Positions 33,541 through 42,069 are shown, numbered from the stretch's first letter. The stretch: 64,000 nt of DNA from Streptomyces sp. NBC_01298 (GCF_035978755.1 NZ_CP108414.1:6324001-6388000); one strand, 5' to 3'. Notes: generated from the letters alone by a model not told the origin. Numbers and translations: made by a program.

Positions 33541-34617
33541 GTGCGCGCAGCACTGCAGAGCGAGATAGGCCAGGACAAGCTCGAGGTCGTCGAGGACATG
33601 CAGGCCGTGGGCTTCGGCCCCGGCAAGGTCAAGATCCGCGTCAAGGCCACCGGCCTGTGCCACTCCGACCTCTCCGCGATGAGCGGCGTCCTCCCGCAGC
33701 CCGCCCCCTTCATCCCGGGCCACGAGGGCTCCGGCGTGATCACCGACGTCGGTGACGGGGTCACCAGCCACAAGATCGGCGACCGGGTCCTGGTCTGCTG
33801 GCTCCCGCCCTGCGGGCACTGTCCCTCCTGCAAGCGCGGCCAGGGCCACCTGTGCCTGGAGGCCTTCGGCAACGTGGCCACCCCCAACTTCCAGCGCGGC
33901 GACAGCAGCATCTTCGGCTTCGCCGGCACCGGCACCTTCGCCGAGGAGATGGTGGTCCCGGCGGGCTGCGCCGTACCGATCCCCGACGACGTGCCCTTCG
34001 ACATCGCCGCCCTGATCGGCTGCGGAGTCACCACGGGCCTCGGAGCCGCCATCAACACCGCGAAGGTGGAGGCCGGTTCCTCGGTCGCCGTCATCGGCTG
34101 CGGCGGCGTCGGCATCTCCGTCATCCAGGGCGCCAAGGTCCAGGGCGCCGCCCAGATCATCGCCGTGGACCCGGTGGCCTCCCGGCGCGAGGCCGCGCTG
34201 CGCTTCGGCGCCACCGAGGCGGTCTCCCCGGAGGAGTTCGCCGACGCCAAGAACCGGATCACCGCGGGCGAGGGCTTCGACTACGTCTTCGAGGTCGTCG
34301 GCAAGTCCGCGACCACCAAGACCGCCTACGACATGACCCGCCGCGGCGGCTCCGTCGTCGTGGTCGGCGCGGGCGCGCTCGACGACAACTACTCCATCAA
34401 CATGTTCTCCCTCTTCTTCGACGAGAAGAAGATCCTGCCGTCGATGTACGGCGGCGGCGACGTGCTCCGCTCCTACGAGCGCACCATCGCGCTGTGGCGG
34501 GCCGGCCGGGTGGACCTGGCGGGCCTGATCACGCACCGCGTGCAGCTCGCCGAGATCAACGACGCGCTCGACCAGATGCGTACGGGCGTGGCCCTGCGCA
34601 CCTGCATCGAACTCTGA
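33541..34617 (+). CDS. Zinc-dependent alcohol dehydrogenase (MDR family)
   Basis: A 358-residue protein starting at GTG 33541 after AAGGAG. Catalytic zinc ligands are in ATGLCHSD and GHEGSG. The structural zinc site is the CGHCPSCKRGQGHLC loop, and NAD binds at VIGCGGVGIS. This is the AdhD/class III-like branch common in actinomycetes. It is flanked by hydratase and SDR genes with small gaps (48 and 24 bases), so it is co-transcribed and probably oxidises a side-chain alcohol, feeding an aldehyde dehydrogenase. Confidence 0.93.
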   Translation: MRAALQSEIGQDKLEVVEDMQAVGFGPGKVKIRVKATGLCHSDLSAMSGVLPQPAPFIPGHEGSGVITDVGDGVTSHKIGDRVLVCWLPPCGHCPSCKRGQGHLCLEAFGNVATPNFQRGDSSIFGFAGTGTFAEEMVVPAGCAVPIPDDVPFDIAALIGCGVTTGLGAAINTAKVEAGSSVAVIGCGGVGISVIQGAKVQGAAQIIAVDPVASRREAALRFGATEAVSPEEFADAKNRITAGEGFDYVFEVVGKSATTKTAYDMTRRGGSVVVVGAGALDDNYSINMFSLFFDEKKILPSMYGGGDVLRSYERTIALWRAGRVDLAGLITHRVQLAEINDALDQMRTGVALRTCIEL

Positions 34618-34641
34618 CCCGTTTCGAGAGGAACCGTACGG

Positions 34642-35586
34642 ATGTCACTGCCACTTGAGGGACTCGTCGCCATCGTCACCGGGGCGGGCCGCGGCCTCGG
34701 CCGGTCCGAGGCGATCGAACTCGCCCGGCTCGGCGCGAGCGTGGTCGTCAACGACTTCGGGCAGCCCGGCCGCGACGGCTCCGGCGAGGCCTCGGCCGCT
34801 CCGGCGGAGGAGGTCGCGTCGGAGATCCGCGCCGCGGGCGGACAGGCGGTGGCGCACCTGGGCGACGTGGCCGACTTCGAGCAGGCGCGCGAGCTGGTCG
34901 AGCTGGCGGTGAACAGCTTCGGCAAGCTCGACATCCTGGTCAACAACGCGGGCATCCTGCGCGACCGGATGGTCTTCTCGATGTCGGAGCCGGAGTGGGA
35001 CTCGGTCATACGGGTCCACCTCAAGGGCCACTTCAACACGACCCACTTCGCCTCCGTGCACTGGCGCGAACGCTCCAAGGCGGCGGGCGGACCGGTCTAC
35101 GGCCGCATCATCAACACCTCCTCCGAGGCCTTCCTCGGCGGCTCGGCCGGCCAGCCCAACTACGCGGCGGCCAAGGGCGGCATCGTGGGCCTGACCACGT
35201 CCACCGCCCTGGCCCTCGCCAAGTACGGGGTCACGGCCAACGCCATCTGCCCGCGCGCCCGTACCCGTATGACCGAGGACGTCTTCGCGGGCTTCCAGGT
35301 CCCGGAGGAGGGCAAGCTCGACGCCCTCGCCCCCGAGCACGTCTCCCCGCTCGTCGGGTACCTGGCCTCCCCGGCCTCGGCCAAGGCCAACGGGCAGCTG
35401 TTCGTCGTCCACGGCGGCATCGTGGTCGTCATGGAACGCCCCAAGGTGGCAGCGAAGTTCGACACCACCAAGGAGTCCTTCTCCTACGAGGAACTCGACG
35501 AGGTCCTCACCCCGCACTACGACTCCCGCCCCGCGAACGAAACCTTCGCGGCGGCGGAAGTCCTCGGCCTCAAGCACGACGGCTGA
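34642..35586 (+). CDS. Short-chain dehydrogenase, HSD17B4/FabG-like
   Basis: A 314-residue SDR starting at ATG 34642. The NAD motif is TGAGRGLG (residues 14-21), with LVNNAG and the catalytic Ser/Tyr/Lys in NTSSEAFLGGSAGQPNYAAAKGG. A C-terminal extension of about 50 residues (KFDTTKESFSYEELDEVL) is typical of the dehydrogenase half of peroxisomal multifunctional enzyme 2. In animals that protein fuses it to a MaoC hydratase; here the two activities are neighbouring genes. It probably oxidises 3-hydroxyacyl-CoA, completing the beta-oxidation step started by the hydratase. Confidence 0.92.
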   Translation: MSLPLEGLVAIVTGAGRGLGRSEAIELARLGASVVVNDFGQPGRDGSGEASAAPAEEVASEIRAAGGQAVAHLGDVADFEQARELVELAVNSFGKLDILVNNAGILRDRMVFSMSEPEWDSVIRVHLKGHFNTTHFASVHWRERSKAAGGPVYGRIINTSSEAFLGGSAGQPNYAAAKGGIVGLTTSTALALAKYGVTANAICPRARTRMTEDVFAGFQVPEEGKLDALAPEHVSPLVGYLASPASAKANGQLFVVHGGIVVVMERPKVAAKFDTTKESFSYEELDEVLTPHYDSRPANETFAAAEVLGLKHDG

Positions 35587-35596
35587 CACAGAGCCC

Positions 35597-35630
35597 GCGG
35601 GGCGGTGGGTCCTCGGGCCCGCCGCCCCGC
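35597..35630 (+). terminator. Terminator after SDR operon
   Basis: GCGGGGCGGTGGG pairs with CCCGCCGCCCCGC, starting 11 bases after the SDR stop. Confidence 0.8.
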
Positions 35631-35644
35631 AGGCGCGCCTGCCC

Positions 35645-36039
35645 TTACGGCGCCACTGCGAAGGCCAGCGGCCCGCGCAGGTCGGCGGGCTCCCGGTAGT
35701 GCACACCGGTCATCCCGAGCGCCACGGCGGCCTCGATGTTCTCCAGCCGGTCGTCGATGAACAGGCACCGCTCCGCGGCCGCCCCCGCCCGCCCGGCGGC
35801 GATCTCGTAGATCTCCCGGTCGGGTTTGGCCACGCCCACCCGGGCGCTGCTGACCACGTGATCGGCGAGGTCCGCCAGCCCCAGCGCTTCCAGGTCGTCC
35901 TCCAGGTCGAGGGTCGCGTTGGTGACCAGGACCAGGGGCGTGCCCGAGGCCAGTAGAAGCGGATCACGTTGTCGAGGTCGCAGAGGACCGCGTCGTAGGG
36001 CGTGGCGGTCGGCGCGGGGTCCGTCGTGGAGTTCGTCAC
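35645..36039 (-). pseudogene. HAD-family hydrolase, cap domain deleted and frameshifted
   Basis: Reading leftward from ATG 36039, the frame begins with a good HAD motif I (YDAVLCDLDNVIRFY), then turns to nonsense near 35955. A different frame resumes with motif II and the rest: LLASGTPLVLVTNATLDLEDD, then SARVGVAKPDREIYE and CLFIDDRLENIEAAVALG. The roughly 90-residue cap expected between motif I and motif II is missing. A single internal deletion that also shifts frame explains it. The remaining core cannot be translated as one chain, so it is probably a pseudogene, or an assembly error. Confidence 0.85.
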
Positions 36040-36076
36040 CGGGCCTGGATAGCAGACGCCCGGACAGCGGGGGCGA

Positions 36077-37222
36077 TCACCCCAAGGGGGCCTGCTGCAA
36101 GGGGACCGGGCGGGCGGGGGCCGGGGGGAGGGGGATGGGGTCCAGGCGGATCGGCGGGGGCGGGGAGAGCGGGAGGGCCATGCCCAGGAGGCCGCACGGG
36201 ACGTCGGGGGTGGCGTACGGGAGGTGCAGGCGGCCCTGCGGGGTCCAGCGGCCCGTTCCGCCGAGCCAGCCGGCCGGGGCGCCGAGCCGGAACACGTGCC
36301 GGTCGGCGGGGCGCCACAGGGCGAGCCCCGCCACGGAGCCGCCGTAGCCGTCGCCGGCCTCGTCCACCCGGAGCGCCACCCCGCAGCTCTCCGGCATCAG
36401 CACCTGCCCCGGCTGCACCGCGAACGGCGTCGCCGTGGCCCCGACGGCCCGCAGGCACTCGGGGAAGCGCACCGGCCGGGCGCTGCCCAGCACCCCCCAG
36501 CCGAGCCGGGGTTCGCCCGGCGCGTCCGAGCGGATCAGCAGCAGCCCGCTGTCGGCGTCGGCCAGCAGCAGCCGGTCGTCGCTCGCCTCCGCGATCTGGA
36601 GCAGCGGCGAGATCTCCCCGCCCCGCCGCAGGTCCACGGCCACCGCCTTGGTCACCGGCCCGGCCGGGCCGTCCAGTTCGCGGTCCAGCGCCAGCAGTCG
36701 GCCGGTCCGGTCCAGCCAGACCCCGCCCGAGCACCGCCCCGGGATCCGGGCGACCCGCTCCGGCCCGAAGGGAACTCCGGCCACCTGCCAGACCGTGGTC
36801 GAGCTGGCCCCCACGGCCAGGGCGAAGGCCCCGTGCCCGTCGGGGGACGGGGGCAGCAGGGTGATCCGTACGCCCTCGGGCTCCGTACCGTCCTCCGGCG
36901 CGATCGCGCCGAGCTGCAGTTCCCCGGTCCGGGGCCCGGATCCCGCGGCGCCCCCGCCCGTCGGGTACAGCAGCGCGAAGGCGTGCCGCTCCGCCACCCG
37001 TCGGCGGATCAGCACCCGCCCGTCGGTCAGCGGCAGCACCTCGCTGTCGGCCTCCTCGGGCTGGGCGAGGGGCAGGGGCACCGCGTACGGCTCGGGCCCG
37101 GTCAGCGTCCAGCGCTCCGGGTAACGAGCCTCGCCGTCCCCGGCCAGCCGGGCGGCGTAGGACCCGTCGGCGGCGATGGTGAACGGGGTCGCGCTGGTCT
37201 TCTCGATGGCACAGACAGTCAT
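36077..37222 (-). CDS. Unknown protein, probable beta-propeller
   Basis: A 381-residue protein starting at ATG 37220-37222. It has repeated short beta-strand blocks with Gly/Asp/Trp turns (GVWLDRTGRLLALDREL, LLLADADSGLLLIRSD, GGTGRWTPQGRLHLPY), which look like propeller blades. No signal peptide, membrane segment or catalytic motif is seen. The C-terminus is Pro-rich (SPPPPIRLDPIPLPPAPARP). The function is unknown. It lies between two apparently broken genes. Confidence 0.75.
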   Translation of the reverse strand: MTVCAIEKTSATPFTIAADGSYAARLAGDGEARYPERWTLTGPEPYAVPLPLAQPEEADSEVLPLTDGRVLIRRRVAERHAFALLYPTGGGAAGSGPRTGELQLGAIAPEDGTEPEGVRITLLPPSPDGHGAFALAVGASSTTVWQVAGVPFGPERVARIPGRCSGGVWLDRTGRLLALDRELDGPAGPVTKAVAVDLRRGGEISPLLQIAEASDDRLLLADADSGLLLIRSDAPGEPRLGWGVLGSARPVRFPECLRAVGATATPFAVQPGQVLMPESCGVALRVDEAGDGYGGSVAGLALWRPADRHVFRLGAPAGWLGGTGRWTPQGRLHLPYATPDVPCGLLGMALPLSPPPPIRLDPIPLPPAPARPVPLQQAPLG

Positions 37223-37379
37223 CTGCGGACACCTCCGCCGAGGAAAGTAGTGATCGCGCTTCCCTTCGGACAACGCGACAATCCCCGCTTCACACATACG
37301 GGTGGCGGAGTGACGATTCAGCTGAGGTGGGGGAGGCGATTGTGCTGTGCGATATCGGGGTGTTTAGGGCGAGAGGGCT

Positions 37380-37397
37380 GGTTAGGTGTACCTAACC
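37380..37397. promoter_or_regulatory. Palindromic operator GGTTAGGT-GT-ACCTAACC
   Basis: Perfect 8-base arms surround GT in a locally AT-richer promoter region. The TTAGG/CCTAA halves resemble actinobacterial iron boxes (DmdR/IdeR type), though with shorter spacing. It stands 80 bases before a ribosome site and ATG at 37478 that lead into a broken frame. Confidence 0.6.
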
Positions 37398-37477
37398 GCT
37401 TTTGCCGATCTTTCGGATCTTTCAGTGTTTCGCCCCCGCCCCGCCCCCGCCCCCTCCCCATCCTCAGGAGACGTTCC

Positions 37478-37770
37478 ATGTCCCTCCGGCGCCGCGGAGT
37501 CGGGCAAGGAAGTCGCGGCCGGAGGCACCGAGAAGAAGGCCGCGGCCCAGGGCGGCAAGGACTTCACGATCCTGAAGGACTCCGGCATCCCGCGCCCGCG
37601 GAACCAGCAGGCCGAGGACCTCGCGGTGGAGGCCGGCGTCTACGGGGCCAAGGACAAGACGCCGGGCCGGGGCACATCAAGCAGATGGGGAGGCGTCCGC
37701 ACTCCGAATTCCGGAACGGGGTCACCGACTCGGCCGGGCCCGCGTGGGTTCGGTCGGCGGCCGTCGAGGG
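37478..37770 (+). pseudogene. Decayed small gene behind an intact promoter/RBS region
   Basis: AGGAG at 37465 is well spaced from ATG 37478, but that frame (MSLRRRG) is nonsense after three codons. In the next frame a protein-like segment follows: SGKEVAAGGTEKKAAAQGG, then KDFTILKDSGIPRPRNQQAEDLAVEAGVYGAKDKTPG, with correct GC third positions, to about 37675. The end then loses coding character. A lost signal-peptide region plus a frameshift would fit. The original family is not recognised. Confidence 0.5.
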
Positions 37771-37833
37771 CGGGACCGTTGGGGGGAGGCTGGTCCTGAT
37801 GGTGCCGGTCGCCACGGACGGTAGCCTTGGCCT

Positions 37834-38715
37834 GTGCCCCGTCTCTCTGAAGTCATCGCCGCGCTGGACGCTCTGTGGCCCCCCTCGCGGGCCGAGGCGT
37901 GGGACGCCGTCGGGACCGTCTGCGGCGACCCCGACGCCGAGGTCTCCCGGGTCCTGTTCGCCGTCGACCCCGTCCAGGAGATCGTCGACGAAGCGGTGAA
38001 GCTGGGTGCCGACCTGCTCGTCACCCACCACCCCCTCTACCTGCGGGGCACCACCACCGTCGAGGCCGGCACCTTCAAGGGCCGCGTCGTGCACACGCTG
38101 ATCAAGAACGACATCGCGCTGCACGTCGCCCACACCAACGCCGACACCGCGGACCCGGGCGTCTCCGACGCCCTCGCCGGCGCCCTCGACCTGCGCGTGA
38201 CCGGCCCGCTCGTGCCCGACCCGAGCGACCCCAAGGGCCGCCGCGGCCTGGGCCGGCTCTGCGAACTGGACCGGCCCGAGACCCTGCGCGAGTTCACCGC
38301 GCGCGTCGCCGCCTGGCTCCAGCCGACCGCGCAGGGCATCCGGGTGGCCGGCGACCCCGACGCGATGATCCGTACGGTCGCCGTCAGCGGCGGCTCCGGC
38401 GACAGCCTCTTCGCGCAGGTCCGGGCCGCCGGTGTCGACGCGTACGTCACCGCCGACCTGCGCCACCACCCGGTGTCCGAGGCCCGCGAGCAGAGCCCGC
38501 TCGCCCTCGTCGACGCCGCCCACTGGGCCACCGAATGGCCCTGGTGCGAGCAGGCCGCGGCCCAGCTCGACGCCATCTCCGAGCGCAACGGCTGGGGTCT
38601 GCGGACCCACGTCTCGCGCACGGCCACAGACCCGTGGACGGCGCACGCGCCGTCCGTGACATCCCCTTCGACGTCGTCTTCGACGTCCCCTTCCCTCCCT
38701 GGAGCCCCCAACTGA
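37834..38715 (+). CDS. Nif3-like dinuclear metal centre protein
   Basis: A 293-residue protein starting at GTG 37834. Metal ligands of the Nif3/YbgI family are visible in VTHHPLYLRG and AHTNAD, later in TADLRHHPVSEA and in ALVDAAHWATEWPWCEQAA. These proteins carry a dinuclear metal site and have been proposed to act as GTP cyclohydrolase-like or redox proteins; the precise reaction is unsettled. It heads a tightly overlapping operon with the zinc-ribbon protein and the RNase H/phosphatase, an order conserved in streptomycetes. Confidence 0.93.
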   Translation: MPRLSEVIAALDALWPPSRAEAWDAVGTVCGDPDAEVSRVLFAVDPVQEIVDEAVKLGADLLVTHHPLYLRGTTTVEAGTFKGRVVHTLIKNDIALHVAHTNADTADPGVSDALAGALDLRVTGPLVPDPSDPKGRRGLGRLCELDRPETLREFTARVAAWLQPTAQGIRVAGDPDAMIRTVAVSGGSGDSLFAQVRAAGVDAYVTADLRHHPVSEAREQSPLALVDAAHWATEWPWCEQAAAQLDAISERNGWGLRTHVSRTATDPWTAHAPSVTSPSTSSSTSPSLPGAPN

Positions 38716-39455
38716 ACGCCGAGCCCGCCGACCAGATCCGACTTCTCGACGTCCAGGCCCTGGACGTCCGGCTGTCTCAGCTGACCCACAAGCGCAAGAT
38801 GCTCCCCGAGCACGCCGAGGTCGACTCGCTGACCAGCGACCTGGCCCAGCAGCGCGACTTCCTCGTCGCCGCCCAGACGCAGGCCACCGACGCCGCCCGC
38901 GAGCAGACCAAGGCCGAGCAGGACGTGGACCAGGTGCGCCAGCGCGCCGCCCGCGACCAGTCCCGCCTGGACACCGGCGTCGGCATCTCCGCCCGCGACC
39001 TGGCCAACCTGCAGAGCGAGGTCGTCTCCCTCGCGAAGCGCCAGGGTGACCTGGAGGACGTGGTCCTGGAGGTCATGGAGCGTCTGGAGGGTGCGCAGGA
39101 GCGCGTCACCGAACTCACCGACCGGGTCGCCTCCCTGGAGACCAAGCTCGTCGACGCCACCGCGCGCCGCGACGCCGCCACCGGCGAGATCGACGCCGAG
39201 CTCGCCGGCATCGCCAAGGACCGCGAGGTCATCGTCACCACGATGCCGGCCGCGCTGATCGCCCTGTACGAGAAGATCCGCGTGAAGCAGGGCGGCGTCG
39301 GCGCCGCCCGCCTGTCGCAGCGCCGCTGCGAGGGCTGCCGCCTGGAGCTCGACCTCGCCGAGGTCAACGAGATCAAGGCCGCCGCCCGCGACCAGATCGT
39401 CCGGCACGAGAGCTGCGGCCGCATCCTGGTCCGCATGGCCGACTCGGGCATCTGA
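38712..39455 (+). CDS. Zinc-ribbon coiled-coil protein (C4-type)
   Basis: A roughly 247-residue protein. Residues 1-195 form long helical hairpins with heptad character (DLAQQRDFLVAAQTQATDAAREQTKAEQD ... MERLEGAQERVTELTDRV). The C-terminal zinc ribbon has RRCEGCRLEL and RHESCGRILVR, where His takes the place of one usual Cys. No ATG, GTG or TTG is suitably placed. The best start is CTG 38712, which overlaps the Nif3 stop as CTGA and is therefore coupled to it. The family may handle RNA or nucleotides; the role is unknown. Confidence 0.85.
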   Translation: MNAEPADQIRLLDVQALDVRLSQLTHKRKMLPEHAEVDSLTSDLAQQRDFLVAAQTQATDAAREQTKAEQDVDQVRQRAARDQSRLDTGVGISARDLANLQSEVVSLAKRQGDLEDVVLEVMERLEGAQERVTELTDRVASLETKLVDATARRDAATGEIDAELAGIAKDREVIVTTMPAALIALYEKIRVKQGGVGAARLSQRRCEGCRLELDLAEVNEIKAAARDQIVRHESCGRILVRMADSGI

Positions 39456-40927
39456 TGCCGCGGTTCGTTGTGGAAGCCGACGGCGGCTCCCGGGGCAACC
39501 CGGGGCCCGCCGGGTACGGCTCCGTCGTCCTCGACCCGGTGACGGGCGAGACGCTGGCCGAGCGCGCGGAGTACATCGGCGTCGCGACGAACAACGTGGC
39601 CGAGTACAAGGGCCTCATCGCCGGGCTGAAGGCCGCCCGCGAACTGGACCCGGACGCGGTGGTCCTCGTACGCATGGACTCCAAGCTCGTCGTCGAGCAG
39701 ATGTCGGGCCGCTGGAAGATCAAGCACCCGGACATGAAGCCGCTCGCGGCGGAGGCGGCGAAGGTCATGCCGCGCGCGCAGGTGACGTACGAGTGGATCC
39801 CGCGCGAGAAGAACAAGCACGCGGACCGGCTCGCGAACGAGGCGATGGACGCGGGCAAGCGCGGCAAGCAGTGGGAGCCGGCGAACTCCTCGGCCGCCCT
39901 GGACGCCTCGGCGGCCCGCACCCTGGCGACCCCGCCTCCGGCGGGCCCCGTGGGCGATGCCGCGGCGGGCGCCGCGGCCGTCCGCGCGGCCCTCGCCTCC
40001 GGCGCTGGTACGCGGACCCGCGCGGGCGCGGCCGCGGGCGGCGCGAGCCCCGCCTCCGCCCCGGCCGGGGCGGACACCCTCTTCGGGGACTTCCCCGAGA
40101 CGGCGGCGGCTGCGCACCACCAGACCCAGGCGGCCCCGACTGCCGGGCAGCACACGACCGGCCCGGCCACCGGCACTGCCGCTGCTGCCACCGGCTCCGG
40201 CTCCGGCGCGGGTGCCGACAGCGCCACCGGCACAGCCCCCGCCTCGGCCGTCGCCACCGGCAGCGTCCCCGCGGCGGGGCAGGGCTGGGGGCCCGGCATG
40301 GGGCCGCCCGCCACCTTCGTGCTGCTGCGCCACGGTGAGACCGCGCTGACCCCGCAGAAGCGGTTCTCCGGCAGCGGCCGAGGCAGTGACCCGGAGCTCT
40401 CCGAGGCGGGCCGCCGCCAGGCCGCCGCCGTCGCGGAGTCGCTCGCCGCGCGCGGCACGATCGAGACGGTGATCAGCTCCCCGCTGCGCCGCTGCCGGGA
40501 GACCGCGCAGGCGGTCGCCGACCGGCTCGGGCTCACCGTCACCGTCGAAGAGGGCCTGCGCGAGGTTGACTTCGGCGCGTGGGAGGGGCTGACCTTCGCG
40601 GAGGCGCGCGAGCGCCACCCCGAGGACCTCCAGGCGTGGCTGGACTCCCCGAAGGCCGCCCCCACGGGCGGCGGCGAGAGCTTCGCCACGGCCACCCGCC
40701 GCATCTCGGCGACCAGGGACCGGCTGCTCGCCGAGCACGCGGGCCGCACGGTGCTCCTCGTCTCGCACGTGACCCCGGTCAAGATCCTGGTCCGCCTCGC
40801 CCTGGGTGCCCCGCCGGAGGCGCTGTTCCGCATGGAGCTCTCGGCGGCCTCCCTGTCGGCGGTCGCCTACTACGCCGACGGCAACGCCTCGGTCCGCCTC
40901 CTGAACGACACGTCCCACCTCCGCTGA
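39455..40927 (+). CDS. Bifunctional RNase H / acid phosphatase (cobC-like) protein
   Basis: A 490-residue fusion starting at ATG 39455, overlapping the previous stop by one base. Residues 1-135 are RNase HI (FVVEADGGSRGNPGPAGYG, NNVAEYKGLIAGL, VLVRMDSKLVVEQM) with the acidic catalytic residues. Residues about 150-285 are an Ala/Thr/Gly/Pro low-complexity linker. Residues 288-490 are a histidine phosphatase (LLRHGETALTPQKRFSG, SPLRRCRETAQAV, EVDFGAWEGLTF, SHVTPVK). Mycobacterial Rv2228c has the same two-domain plan. It removes RNA from RNA/DNA hybrids and may dephosphorylate a cobalamin precursor. A terminator follows. Confidence 0.94.
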   Translation: MPRFVVEADGGSRGNPGPAGYGSVVLDPVTGETLAERAEYIGVATNNVAEYKGLIAGLKAARELDPDAVVLVRMDSKLVVEQMSGRWKIKHPDMKPLAAEAAKVMPRAQVTYEWIPREKNKHADRLANEAMDAGKRGKQWEPANSSAALDASAARTLATPPPAGPVGDAAAGAAAVRAALASGAGTRTRAGAAAGGASPASAPAGADTLFGDFPETAAAAHHQTQAAPTAGQHTTGPATGTAAAATGSGSGAGADSATGTAPASAVATGSVPAAGQGWGPGMGPPATFVLLRHGETALTPQKRFSGSGRGSDPELSEAGRRQAAAVAESLAARGTIETVISSPLRRCRETAQAVADRLGLTVTVEEGLREVDFGAWEGLTFAEARERHPEDLQAWLDSPKAAPTGGGESFATATRRISATRDRLLAEHAGRTVLLVSHVTPVKILVRLALGAPPEALFRMELSAASLSAVAYYADGNASVRLLNDTSHLR

Positions 40928-40950
40928 GCCACCGGCCCGGCCGTACGACC

Positions 40951-40981
40951 AGGCCCCCCGCCCCGACCGGGCGGGGGGCCT
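40951..40981 (+). terminator. Terminator after RNase H/phosphatase gene
   Basis: AGGCCCCCCGCCC and GGGCGGGGGGCCT form a near-perfect stem, 24 bases after the stop. Confidence 0.88.
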
Positions 40982-41132
40982 CGCCGTAATCCCCGAGCCG
41001 CGGCGCTCCGCCGTTTGGTAGAACGGGGTCGCGTGAGGACAGCAGGAGGAGGGGCCGCCCGTGCAGCCGTACCCGTCCGGCTTCCGGTAGCACCCCCCCA
41101 GGAAGGCCCTGGGGTGCGACTGGAGGCTCTCC

Positions 41133-41516
41133 GTGTCCCGCACCGCCCACCACATTCCGCCCGAGCGCACCCCGTACGCCGCGCGGCGGCGCGCGGAGCG
41201 CCACGCCCGGGCCCCGCACCACACCGGGTTCAGCGGTCCCTGGCGCCGCGTAGATCTGCGCACCCTGCGCTACTGCGCCGCCGAGCTCCGCACCGCGGCG
41301 CAGGAGGGCCGGCGCCCGCGTCCGCGGGAGATCCGGCGCGCCTTCGACAGCTGGCGGTACTGCTGCGCCTTCGGGGGATCCCTGTCCGAGGCCGCCAACC
41401 TCGCCGAGCGCGCCGCCCGCGCCCGGGCCCGTACGGCCTGTCGGGCCGCGCTCCACGACCCCGAGACGGTCGTCGAGCCCTACCGGCCCCGCTACGGGGC
41501 CCACTGGGAGGCCTGA
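41133..41516 (+). CDS. Small basic protein, unknown
   Basis: A 127-residue protein starting at GTG 41133 with GGAGG before it. It is very rich in Arg, His and Ala, with helical blocks (RTLRYCAAELRTAAQEGRRPRPREIRRAFDSWRYCCAFGGSLSEAANLAERAARARAR). Paired Cys occur in WRYCCAF. The charge suggests nucleic-acid binding, but no family is recognised. It lies convergently beside rnpB. Confidence 0.7.
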   Translation: MSRTAHHIPPERTPYAARRRAERHARAPHHTGFSGPWRRVDLRTLRYCAAELRTAAQEGRRPRPREIRRAFDSWRYCCAFGGSLSEAANLAERAARARARTACRAALHDPETVVEPYRPRYGAHWEA

Positions 41517-41538
41517 CCGCAGGTGCGGGGTACGACGA

Positions 41539-41574
41539 AGCCCCCGTACCCGAACGAACGGGAAAGCGGGGGCT
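41539..41574. terminator. Terminator between small gene and rnpB
   Basis: AGCCCCCG and CGGGGGCT arms, extended by an inner CCCG/CGGG pairing around a GAAC loop, lie between the convergent genes and can end rnpB. Confidence 0.8.
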
Positions 41575-41580
41575 GTTCGA

Positions 41581-42000
41581 CGGCAGACGAGCCGGCCTGT
41601 ACGCCGGGTTCTGTCGCCCGGTGACCTCGCGGTCGCCGGGGAGACGGCCATCCATCTAGGACCGGCGTTGCCGCCGGTCTCGTGCGGTCTACCCGCGAAC
41701 TCGGGCGGGCAGCCCTCGAACGTTCGCGCAGGGCCTGCCGTCCGAAAACGGCCGACCCCTCTTGACCTTGCTCCGGGTGGGGTTTACCTAGCCGCCTGAG
41801 TCGCCTCAGGCGCTGGTGGTCTCTTACACCACCGTTTCACCCTTACCGGGGGCCGAAGCCCCAGGCGGTCTGTTTTCTGTGGCACTGTCCCGCGGGTCAC
41901 CCCGGGTGGCCGTTAGCCACCACCCTGCCCTGTGGAGCCCGGACGTTCCTCGGCGGGATCCGGGGATCCCGACGCGGCCGCCCGGCCGACTCGTCTGCCG
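41581..42000 (-). ncRNA. rnpB: RNase P RNA (bacterial type A)
   Basis: About 420 bases, read on the minus strand. The ends CGGCAGACGAGTCGGCCGG and GGCCGGCTCGTCTGCCG pair as helix P1. Universally conserved blocks include GAGGAACGTCCGGGCTCC, ACAGGGCAGGGTGGTGGC, AACGGCCACCCG, GGTAAGGGTGAAACGG and the final GACAGAACCCGGCGTACAGG, with the loop pairing typical of high-GC actinobacteria. It is the catalytic part of the enzyme that trims tRNA 5' ends. Confidence 0.98.
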
Positions 42001-42032
42001 TGTCGACCATGGTACCTGCACTGTGTAAGCGC

Positions 42033-42063
42033 TTGACCTTGACGCAGCGGCAAGGTTTCTACT
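42033..42063 (+). promoter_or_regulatory. MerR-type promoter with 19-bp spacer
   Basis: TTGACC and TCTACT are separated by 19 bases that contain ACCTTG...CAAGGT, a dyad placed as in MerR-activated promoters. The predicted transcription start falls at or within a few bases of ATG 42070, and no ribosome site precedes it, so the mRNA is probably leaderless. Confidence 0.7.
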
Positions 42064-42069
42064 GGGCTC

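Noticed and set aside
30527..35586. P450, alcohol dehydrogenase and SDR as a natural-product cluster
   Set aside because: No scaffold-building enzyme is present, and the KstR-type operators with MaoC, thiolase and FadE34-type genes fit acyl-CoA catabolism better.
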